Both the position numbers and the translations under genes were made by a program. Under the pieces are notes generated by a model. That model did no database searches, was not told where the DNA came from, and saw only the letters and a list, made by a program, of their open reading frames with translations. A DNA stretch of 5,873 nt from Planctomycetales bacterium (GTDB lineage Bacteria > Planctomycetota > UBA11346): NCBI GenBank assembly GCA_025362255.1, contig JANYGY010000117.1:1-5873 (forward strand), in the 5' to 3' direction. Shown piece after piece: positions 1 through 5,654 of the stretch (position 1 is its first letter; every line of letters starts with the position of its first letter).

Positions 1-883
1 CTTTGACGATGTCTTGGCTGGCGCTGGTCTCGGCATTGTTCATGCCGGTGCGACAGCCGTTCTTCTGATACAAAATCGCCTGATAGCGACCCGCCATGGT
101 AGTCGCGTCAAATTCACCAGATGTCCGCGCCTGCATGCACACGATTGCACCGTTAGGCGTATCGACCGCTAGAAAACCGCCGGTGGTGGCGAAGACGTAG
201 TTGCTCTCGGTCATGCCATTCTGGGTCATGGTCAAAATCAGCGCAGAATTGTCAGCATTGGGCACCACACCCGTGGTTGGAAGAACGCTATTGTTGAATA
301 CTTCGCTGGCCGCGCCCCCGTTAAAAGCGCCAAACGGCCAATAGCTGTTCGGAGTGATATTTCCCACGCCGTCAGCCGTTACGTGGCCAACTTCGATACC
401 GCCACTGTTGGTGCGGAATTGCATGTAATTGTATTCTTTATTCCTGAAAACAGCGGTGGTCACCGTGGTCGTTTGGATCGCGGTGATCAAAGCCGGAGTG
501 TCAGCGAGTGGCCCCGCTTTATTCGCTTCGAGGACCATCGCATAGCCGGGCAACTCATAGCCGCTGACGAGGTTGCCGGTGGGATCGGCGAAGGTGTAAG
601 TGCCATCGCTCGCGAGCGTGTAGCCCACCGAATAATGCTGATGATTGGTGGTATTATTATAGTCCATCATCTGGGTCACGGGATCGAGGCTGACGGTCAG
701 GAAATCCCCGACGCTGGCCGTACCGCTGTACTTGCGGGCAGCCGGTGCCGCTGGCGCTTCGTCGTCTGCTTTCTTCAGGCCATTGCAGCCGGTGAGGGCG
801 GCCAAGGTCAAGACCACGCCGCCGAGGGCGACATGCGTGACCGTGGAGGAGGTGAAGAAAGTACGTTTTGGGATGAAGCGCAT
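1..883 (-). CDS. Putative secreted lipoprotein, 3' end missing (unrecognised family)
   Basis: I do not recognise this family. Translating the minus strand from the ATG at 883 gives 294 codons with no stop, so the C-terminus lies beyond the left edge. The N-terminus is a typical lipoprotein signal: basic residues near the start (R2, K6, R7), a hydrophobic stretch at about 18-30, then a lipobox L30-T31-G32-C33. Cys33 should be lipidated and the mature protein anchored in a membrane facing the periplasm or cell exterior. An Ala/Pro-rich linker (about 41-49) follows. The rest is rich in Thr, Asn, Gly, Tyr and Ser, with short segments such as SDGTYTF that suggest beta structure, but no catalytic motif is visible. 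Two further Cys residues near the visible end (in IVCMQ and NGCRT) could form a disulfide. The gene is codirectional with ftsA, 74 nt downstream of it, with its own SD and a possible promoter. It sits where ftsZ often lies but shows no FtsZ motif. Existence and export are well supported; function is unknown. Confidence 0.82.
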   Translation of the reverse strand, partial: MRFIPKRTFFTSSTVTHVALGGVVLTLAALTGCNGLKKADDEAPAAPAARKYSGTASVGDFLTVSLDPVTQMMDYNNTTNHQHYSVGYTLASDGTYTFADPTGNLVSGYELPGYAMVLEANKAGPLADTPALITAIQTTTVTTAVFRNKEYNYMQFRTNSGGIEVGHVTADGVGNITPNSYWPFGAFNGGAASEVFNNSVLPTTGVVPNADNSALILTMTQNGMTESNYVFATTGGFLAVDTPNGAIVCMQARTSGEFDATTMAGRYQAILYQKNGCRTGMNNAETSASQDIVK

Positions 884-891
884 GGGAACCG

Positions 892-896
892 TCCTT
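892..896 (-). promoter_or_regulatory. Ribosome-binding site of the lipoprotein gene
   Basis: The minus strand reads AAGGA here, followed by 8 nt and then the ATG at 883. This Shine-Dalgarno match at normal spacing supports the chosen start, as does the signal peptide that begins right there. Confidence 0.6.
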
Positions 897-904
897 GGTC
901 GGAC

Positions 905-933
905 AACATACCCTGCGTTTTCAGATTCCGCAA
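905..933 (-). promoter_or_regulatory. Possible sigma-70-type promoter for the lipoprotein gene
   Basis: In the 74 nt between ftsA and the lipoprotein gene, the minus strand has TTGCGG (928-933) and TATGTT (905-910) separated by exactly 17 nt. The -35 matches the TTGACA consensus at 3 of 6 positions and the -10 matches TATAAT at 4 of 6. The gap is visibly more AT-rich than the flanking genes. It would give a leader of about 15 nt including the AAGGA site. This is prediction only: such weak matches arise by chance, and read-through from the ftsA operon is equally possible because no terminator is visible. Confidence 0.3.
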
Positions 934-957
934 ATTAGCCTGTTATCTCACCAATTT

Positions 958-2271
958 TTATTCGAACGGACGCATCAGCCATGACCATAACCCACTGGCC
1001 TGCTTGGCTAAGCTACGACCTTCGCGGTCGCGGGAGGCGCGCCGCTGTTCGATCGCCGACACCACCAATCCCGATAATAAAATGTTCTCTAGCTCTTCGC
1101 CGACATCGCGTTCGTCGCGGCGTTCGCGACCACCGGTGCCAAGCTGCACATCGAGGCCGAAGAGTTCGTGGAGGAGGCCGGTGAGGCCGCCGATCTGGCT
1201 GCCGCGTCCGACGAGGTGGATGTGGCCGCGCCGCGGCAGCGGATTCTCCGCGTCCTCTTGCAGCTCTTGCGCCCGGCGGCTGAAGAAATCGAGCATCGAG
1301 GCCCGGCAGATGCGCGCCGCCGAGGGCAGCAGGGCATGGCGCTGGGCCATCACATCGGTCCAGATCAGTTGCTGGCCGGCGGCATGCGAACCTTCGCCGG
1401 CGCCGACATCGACTTCCCGTTTGAGGCTTTCGGCCAGGGCCTCGTCGATCTGCAATTCGCTCATCAACCGCTTGGTCACATCATCGCCGCCGAAGTCGTA
1501 GGTGCGGATGCGCAGCAGGCGTTCACCAGAACGCAAAAGGAAACTGGTGTGCCGCGCGCCGCAATCGACGACCAGCGTCCAGCCGGTCGCCATCAGGCGC
1601 GCCGAAATTCCGCGATAGAGCGCCGCAGGCTGGGCGATCACACCATCGCAGCGCAGGCCGAGCGAATGAGCGAGCTGATCGAGTTCACTGCGATACCCGC
1701 GCCGAGCGAGGATCTGCAAGGCGTGGCAACCAAGGCCTTTGCATTCTTCGCCGAGCGGGTGCAGCCGTTTGGCTTCGCTCTTTTCGGCGCGATTGAGTTT
1801 GACCGTCAACGGCTTCGTGAGCTGGGCGCGGGGCACGGCGCCATGGCATTCCCATTTCACCGGAATGATGTCGATCAGTTCCTGCTCGGTGCCGACCGGC
1901 TTTTCCTGGGCGCGCAGCAATGCCCAGTCCATCTCATGGGCAGTGATCGGTTGCAGGATGCCTTCAAAGCTGACATCGCCGACTACTAACCGGGAGACGA
2001 TGCTGACATCGGCGCGCGACAGGTACACGCTGCGCGCTTCGACGCCGGCGCTATCGCAAACCTTGGTGATGATTTCGCCGACCGCGGTGCGCTGCTCACG
2101 CTCTTCAAGTTCGGTCCACGGCACCTCGATGCGCTTATAGGCGATGGTCTTGGTCCCGTATTCGGCGCTCATCAAGGCGATGACTCCGGTCAGATGCTGA
2201 CTAGAGATCAGGACGATCACCAGCAGGTCTTCGGAGTCGATGTCCCGGCGGAGAGTGACGGTTGCGGGCAT
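958..2271 (-). CDS. ftsA: Cell division protein FtsA, divergent
   Basis: FtsA is the actin-like ATPase-fold protein that tethers FtsZ filaments to the inner face of the membrane and recruits later divisome proteins. This 437-residue protein is close to the usual length of about 420. Visible landmarks are a 1C-like region (about 79-142, including GVEARSVYLSRADVSIVS and ITAHEMDWALLRAQ), a phosphate-2-like motif VVDCGARHTSFLL (234-246), GGDDVTKRL (261-269), an adenosine-type motif HLVGRGSQIGGL (352-363) and a C-terminal amphipathic tail (about 422-437, SGLWSWLMRPFE) fitting the membrane-targeting helix. The N-terminal phosphate-1 motif, normally like LDIGTSK, is degenerate: this stretch reads VIVLISSQHLTG (18-29) with no DxG. 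The phosphate-2 loop also departs from GGTT (ARHT). The ATG at 2271 is chosen because it places this strand at the expected depth, although no strong SD precedes it. The gene starts 9 nt after ftsQ and ends in TAA. The assignment rests on motifs plus position after ftsQ. Nucleotide binding may be altered. Confidence 0.88.
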   Translation of the reverse strand: MPATVTLRRDIDSEDLLVIVLISSQHLTGVIALMSAEYGTKTIAYKRIEVPWTELEEREQRTAVGEIITKVCDSAGVEARSVYLSRADVSIVSRLVVGDVSFEGILQPITAHEMDWALLRAQEKPVGTEQELIDIIPVKWECHGAVPRAQLTKPLTVKLNRAEKSEAKRLHPLGEECKGLGCHALQILARRGYRSELDQLAHSLGLRCDGVIAQPAALYRGISARLMATGWTLVVDCGARHTSFLLRSGERLLRIRTYDFGGDDVTKRLMSELQIDEALAESLKREVDVGAGEGSHAAGQQLIWTDVMAQRHALLPSAARICRASMLDFFSRRAQELQEDAENPLPRRGHIHLVGRGSQIGGLTGLLHELFGLDVQLGTGGRERRDERDVGEELENILLSGLVVSAIEQRRASRDREGRSLAKQASGLWSWLMRPFE

Positions 2272-2280
2272 GGGGTTCGA

Positions 2281-3459
2281 TCAGCGCAAAAGATAAAAGG
2301 GTTCTTTGAAGCGCACGTTGATCCGTTCGATGCGGCTCAGGTCGCCTTGGCATTTGATGGTGTGCACCAAGTCGCGGATCTTGTCGTCGACCTGCACGCC
2401 GAAACGCTCTTCACCGGGTCGGCCCCAGATCAATTTTGAACCCTGACGGGTATAGAGCACGACGCCGCGGGGTGCACTTAACGAGGTCACCGCAGGAGGT
2501 GGTGTTGGTCCGCTGGCAGCCGGTGGTGCCAGCACCAGCGGGTCGAGGACATCGTTGAGCACGATGTCGCTGACCAGACCTTTTTCGATCTGCGGCTCGA
2601 GGCGCGTCCACAGATCAACGGCCGTCAGCACGCCGGCGCGGCCACCGGCTTCGAGTCCGCGCACCAGGGGCCGCTGGACTCCGGGGTTGGGCAACACGCC
2701 GGGCAGAACCACGCCTTGGGCGTCGATCCACGCCCGGGTGCCGTCCTTCAACACGGCCGGAAGGTACGGTTGCCTCAGCCCGATCTGGACCTCGACGGTG
2801 CGTCGGATGCCCTCGACCTGGACCAGCACTGGCGGCTTGCCCGCAATGCGCCGGACGGCCGAAACTTTGCCGTTTTCGTGATAGAGCCGCACCTGACGGA
2901 CTTCGGCCACCGCCGGCAGCGCGCGCAGATGATCGGCCAATTTCTGCAGCACCCATTCGTTCGGCTCGTTGAGCTTGTCGAATTGCGGGCAACGGCGCAG
3001 CCAGCTGAGGACTTCGGCGTCAGGCACGCGTGGTCCGGGCAGCCACGAGATCGTGACGTTGGCCACTGGCAGCGGCTTGGGCAGATCACCGACGGCGACC
3101 AGCGACAACAGGATCAGCGCCGCCGCGGCGATGATCGCGACGGCGCTCCACGGCTGCACGCCGGTGTGGGTGAACCAACCGGATGGGCCAGAAGGCACGC
3201 CATCGAGGGCGCTGCCGCCGGGCGTCGGAATGTCGGAATGAGTCGGCGCGCGCTGCGGCTTTGCGGCGCGTTTGCGGCGTCGCGTGCTCGGCTGGCTGGC
3301 GGGTTGAAGCTTATCGCCCTCAGCCTCGGCACGTTTGCGCATCGCCACGTCGATCAGCGCTTGCGGCTCATCGTCGAGCTCGATCAGGCTGATCCGATGC
3401 GACGGCGACAAGTCGCCCGAGATCGCTTCGCGCAGTTCGGTTTCAACGCGTCGGGCCAT
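2281..3459 (-). CDS. ftsQ: Cell division protein FtsQ (DivIB-like), with long cytoplasmic N-terminus
   Basis: FtsQ is a bitopic membrane protein that links early and late divisome proteins (FtsB/FtsL) through its periplasmic POTRA and beta domains. The protein has 392 residues, against 276 in E. coli. In order: a cytoplasmic region of about 103 residues with a basic cluster (TRRRKRAAKPQR, 59-70), one membrane segment (about 104-124, WSAVAIIAAAALILLSLVAVG minus its last residue), a POTRA-like region (about 132-216, including LPAVAEVRQVRLY and KPPVLVQV), then a beta domain with DGTRAWIDAQGVVLPGV (239-255) and a closing INVRFKEPFYLLR (380-392), both typical of FtsQ ends. A Pro/Ala-rich stretch (about 311-331) looks like an insertion in the beta domain. 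The start at 3459 is preferred because GAGAGGTG lies just upstream. An internal ATG at Met41 is an alternative, but it has no clear SD. The frame overlaps ddl by 17 nt, as in many dcw clusters. Identity comes from architecture and position between ddl and ftsA; overall sequence resemblance is weak. Confidence 0.85.
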   Translation of the reverse strand: MARRVETELREAISGDLSPSHRISLIELDDEPQALIDVAMRKRAEAEGDKLQPASQPSTRRRKRAAKPQRAPTHSDIPTPGGSALDGVPSGPSGWFTHTGVQPWSAVAIIAAAALILLSLVAVGDLPKPLPVANVTISWLPGPRVPDAEVLSWLRRCPQFDKLNEPNEWVLQKLADHLRALPAVAEVRQVRLYHENGKVSAVRRIAGKPPVLVQVEGIRRTVEVQIGLRQPYLPAVLKDGTRAWIDAQGVVLPGVLPNPGVQRPLVRGLEAGGRAGVLTAVDLWTRLEPQIEKGLVSDIVLNDVLDPLVLAPPAASGPTPPPAVTSLSAPRGVVLYTRQGSKLIWGRPGEERFGVQVDDKIRDLVHTIKCQGDLSRIERINVRFKEPFYLLR

Positions 3460-4390
3460 GGTTCACCTCTCGCGCCGCAGCGCGTTGCACCAGATCATCA
3501 ACCAGGTCGTCAAACGTCAGGCCCGCCGCCAACGCCGCCTTGGGCACCAGGCTGGTGCTGGTGAACCCTGGCAGCGTATTGATTTCCAGCACCGCGAAAT
3601 CGCCATCCGCGGTGCGCATTATATCGCTGCGGCTGATGTCGCGGCAGCCAGCAGCCCGATGCGCTGCCAACGCCAGATCGCCGAGGCGCTGGGCCAGCAA
3701 CGCATCCGCAACCGGCTGTTCAGCCGTATCGCTGCGCTGATATTTCGCCTCGAAATCAAAAATTCCCGTGGCGGGAGTGATCGCCAGCGGCGGCAGGGCG
3801 CGCGCTGCCGGGCCTTCGCCGAGCACCGCGACGGTGTACTCGGGACCGGGCAGCTGTTCTTCGAGCAGGTAGGCGATCGCCCCGACCTCGCGCACCAGCT
3901 CTTCGCAGGTCGGCAGGATGAAACTGGGATTGGCGACCATCCGCAGCCCGACCGAACTGCCATCGCTGCGCGGCTTGAGCACCAAGGGTCCGAAGTGCGG
4001 CAGTCTGAGATCCTTCACCTGGAAGGGCGTGCCGAGATGGATGGGCACGCCCCACGGCACGCGGATGCCGGCGGCTTTGAGCACGGTTTTGGTCTGCTCC
4101 TTGTCCATGCAGCGGGCGCTGACCAGCGCATCGGATCCGACGTAGGTCTTGCCGAGCGCATCCAGCTCGGCCTGCAGACGTCCGTCTTCGCCGTAGGTCC
4201 CGTGCACGATGTTGAACACCAGCGCCCCGGCGCGCAGAAGTTTGTGGTCGAGGGTGGTCATCACGTCGATGCTGAGCACATCGTGGCCGCGACGTTGCAG
4301 GCCGGCGGCGATCGCCACCCCTGAACGGCGGCTGATCGCCGACTCATGGCCTGGGCCGCCCATCACGACATCGATTTTCAGCGCGGACAT
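3443..4390 (-). CDS. ddl: D-alanine--D-alanine ligase
   Basis: Ddl is a cytoplasmic ATP-grasp enzyme that joins two D-alanines using ATP, giving the dipeptide that MurF adds to the peptidoglycan precursor. At 315 residues it is normal length (306 in E. coli DdlB). The N-terminal GGPGHESAISRRSG (11-24) contains Glu16, matching the substrate-binding Glu of the family. VFNIVHGTYGEDGRLQ (58-73) is the second signature, and MDK (95-97) follows. The ATP-grasp part shows VLKPRSDGSSVGL (137-149) with the active-site Ser region, EYTVAVLG (184-191), and the omega-loop motif FEAKY (213-217). The retained Lys-Tyr pair fits D-Ala-D-Ala rather than D-Ala-D-Lac specificity. RSD (254-256) and LEINTLPGFTSTSLVP (268-283) supply the magnesium ligands and the second D-Ala site (Glu269, Asn271). 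All key residues seen are intact. The ATG at 4390 overlaps the end of murB by 13 nt, and the C-terminus overlaps ftsQ. Confidence 0.97.
   Translation of the reverse strand: MSALKIDVVMGGPGHESAISRRSGVAIAAGLQRRGHDVLSIDVMTTLDHKLLRAGALVFNIVHGTYGEDGRLQAELDALGKTYVGSDALVSARCMDKEQTKTVLKAAGIRVPWGVPIHLGTPFQVKDLRLPHFGPLVLKPRSDGSSVGLRMVANPSFILPTCEELVREVGAIAYLLEEQLPGPEYTVAVLGEGPAARALPPLAITPATGIFDFEAKYQRSDTAEQPVADALLAQRLGDLALAAHRAAGCRDISRSDIMRTADGDFAVLEINTLPGFTSTSLVPKAALAAGLTFDDLVDDLVQRAAAREVNHGPTR
3464..3471 (-). promoter_or_regulatory. Ribosome-binding site of ftsQ
   Basis: The minus strand reads GAGAGGTG ending 4 nt before the ATG at 3459 (AGAGG to ATG is 6 nt). This is the clearest Shine-Dalgarno in the operon. 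It lies inside the last codons of ddl, supports the long N-terminus of FtsQ and suggests coupled translation of ddl and ftsQ. Confidence 0.6.
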
Positions 4391-5349
4391 GCGACGGTTT
4401 CCAGCAGAGTTTGAGGATGAGCGTGCAATTCAGCCGGACAATCCCAGGTCTCGATCTCAAGCTGCATGACGATGCCGCGCTCGCGCCAGGCCGCGCCCCG
4501 GATCTGCCGCACCAGCGCCGTAACGTCGGCAACCGTCGCTGTGCGCTGCGGGTTGACGATGAAATTGGCGTGCACGGCACTGACCTCGGCGCCGCCGACG
4601 CGTGCGCCTTTGAAGCCCAGCTCATCGATCAACTTGCCGGCGGGACAACCCGGTGCCGGATTCTTGAACACGCAGCCGGCACTCGCCAACGCCAACGGTT
4701 GGGTCGCGGCCTTGGCCTGCTTGAGGCGGGTCGCCGCCGCGCGCAGCTCCTCCGGGTCAGCTGCGGCCAAACGCAATTCAGCGCTGAGGAACAACGTGCC
4801 TGCGGGCAGGCCACTGGTGCGATAGGCCGCCGGGATCTCACTGCGCTCGAGCCACCGCGGCGCGTCCTCGCCCGGCAGCAGCACCTCGACCCGGCTGACC
4901 CAATCGAGGATCCAGCACGCCGACGTGCCGGCGTTCATGCGCAGCGCGCCGCCGACCATCGCCGGCACGCCGGCCAGACCTTCAGGGCCGGCCAGCCCGG
5001 CTTTCACCGTAGCGTTGATCAATTTTGCGAGATCAAGTCCGGCGCCGACGGTGATCGTGCGCTGTGCCCCAGGAGCCAGCACTGCTGGATCGCCGAGATC
5101 GAGGATCTCAAACGCTGCCCCGAGACGGACCACGATTTCAGGAACGCCCGCATCACCGACCAGCAGATTCGCTCCTTTGCCCAGCCAGCGATGCGGCAGG
5201 GCCAGCACCTCGGGCAGGTCGCGACGATCTTCGAGCGTGACCACCGTCGCTGGCCCGCCGATGCGCATCGTCGTCAGCTCGGCGAGACGAAGGGTCTCGA
5301 CGCGGTTGCGCTGACGCAGGGTGGGGCTGAGGTGCTCAAGCGGAAACAC
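4378..5349 (-). CDS. murB: UDP-N-acetylenolpyruvoylglucosamine reductase
   Basis: MurB is the cytoplasmic FAD enzyme that uses NADPH to reduce UDP-GlcNAc-enolpyruvate to UDP-MurNAc, the second committed step of peptidoglycan synthesis. The protein has 323 residues. FAD-binding motifs are TTMRIGGPA (26-34), LGKGANLLVGDAGV (56-69) and GLAGPEGLAGVPAMVGGALRMNAG (118-141, key residues GPEGLAG, GVPAMVGGA, NAG). YRTSG (176-180) carries the Arg matching the catalytic Arg159 of E. coli. AGCVFKNP (224-231) is the proton-donor motif, here with Cys226 where E. coli has Ser229. AGKLIDELGFKGARVGGAEVS (237-257) and HANFIVN (260-266) follow, and LEIE near the end provides Glu300 as the likely catalytic Glu. 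The lack of the extra loop of the E. coli enzyme and the AGKLI/HANFIVN block indicate the type II (Bacillus-like) class. The start is GTG at 5349, overlapping murC by 14 nt. It has only a weak SD, so translation is probably coupled to murC. Confidence 0.96.
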   Translation of the reverse strand: MFPLEHLSPTLRQRNRVETLRLAELTTMRIGGPATVVTLEDRRDLPEVLALPHRWLGKGANLLVGDAGVPEIVVRLGAAFEILDLGDPAVLAPGAQRTITVGAGLDLAKLINATVKAGLAGPEGLAGVPAMVGGALRMNAGTSACWILDWVSRVEVLLPGEDAPRWLERSEIPAAYRTSGLPAGTLFLSAELRLAAADPEELRAAATRLKQAKAATQPLALASAGCVFKNPAPGCPAGKLIDELGFKGARVGGAEVSAVHANFIVNPQRTATVADVTALVRQIRGAAWRERGIVMQLEIETWDCPAELHAHPQTLLETVACPR

Positions 5350-5654
5350 AGGTCAGCTCAAATTGGTGAGAGTGGACGAGAGAGTGGACGAGAGAGTGGA
5401 CAAGAAAATCTGGCGAAGAGACATCACTGGCCGGCCCCTGCCGGCCGCGATGAAAAAAATCGCGCACCAGCACCGCGCAATCGCCGACATCGCCGGCCCC
5501 CAGAATCAGGACGGTGTCGCCGGCGACCGCTTCGTGACCGACGAAAGCGACGGCTGCACCTCGATCGCTGAGCGCCGCGACTTGAGCCGATTCCGTCGAC
5601 AGGTGTTCACGACGCTGGCGCACGGCGGCGATCACCGCCTCTGAAGTAGCTCCC
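5336..5654 (-). CDS. murC: UDP-N-acetylmuramate--L-alanine ligase, C-terminal fragment
   Basis: MurC adds L-alanine to UDP-MurNAc with ATP in the cytoplasm. Only the end of its third domain is genuine here: 105 codons from GATSEAV (codon starting at 5653) to the TGA at 5336. The stretch DTVLILGAGDVGDCAVLV matches the closing MurC motif (E. coli has DLILVQGAGNIG). The catalytic and ATP-binding parts would lie upstream and are absent. An open frame continues to an ATG at 5698 (MGLIECGDELGETIV...), but those 15 residues are the reverse complement of MurC coding sequence running on the other strand, so that start is an artefact of the inverted repeat. The tail after the domain carries three LVHS repeats. 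The frame overlaps murB by 14 nt. Reading the plus-strand copy as well extends the protein upstream by about 30 residues. Identification is strong from the motif plus position ahead of murB; the truncation is due to the window end. Confidence 0.9.
5367..5402. repeat. Three 12 bp tandem repeats in the 3' end of murC
   Basis: Plus-strand units are 5367-5378, 5379-5390 and 5391-5402 with consensus AGAGAGTGGACG. The first unit differs only at its first base and the third only at its last. On the minus strand they encode LVHSLVHSLVHS in the extreme C-terminal tail of MurC, after the conserved domain. They begin 18 nt upstream of the murB GTG. A gain or loss of a unit would keep the frame. Confidence 0.9.
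5429..5446. repeat. GC-rich short hairpin within murC
   Basis: The arms GGCCGGC (5429-5435) and GCCGGCC (5440-5446) flank a 4 nt loop, forming a 7 bp all-GC stem inside the murC tail about 80 nt before the murB start. No T-run follows in the direction of transcription, so it is not a typical terminator. It may be a chance product of GC-rich codons (it encodes part of GRQGPA). Confidence 0.4.

Noticed and set aside
884..957. Terminator between ftsA and the lipoprotein gene (AAATT ... AATTT)
   Set aside because: The possible stem is only 5 AT pairs around a long loop with no T-run after it, so it does not qualify as an intrinsic terminator.
383..1501. Long plus-strand open frame opposite the lipoprotein gene and ftsA
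   Set aside because: It crosses two minus-strand genes and their intergenic gap and has a low-complexity Arg/Ser-rich translation. It is a shadow of GC-rich codons on the other strand.
5429..5446. GC-rich hairpin as a transcription terminator inside murC
   Set aside because: It lies within coding sequence, has no downstream T-run on the minus strand, and the operon clearly continues into murB.
2716..5571. Several plus-strand open frames of 280-390 codons opposite ftsQ, ddl, murB and murC
   Set aside because: They are antisense to genes with clear motifs, show His/Arg/Gln-rich compositions without domains, and are expected by chance in GC-rich coding DNA.
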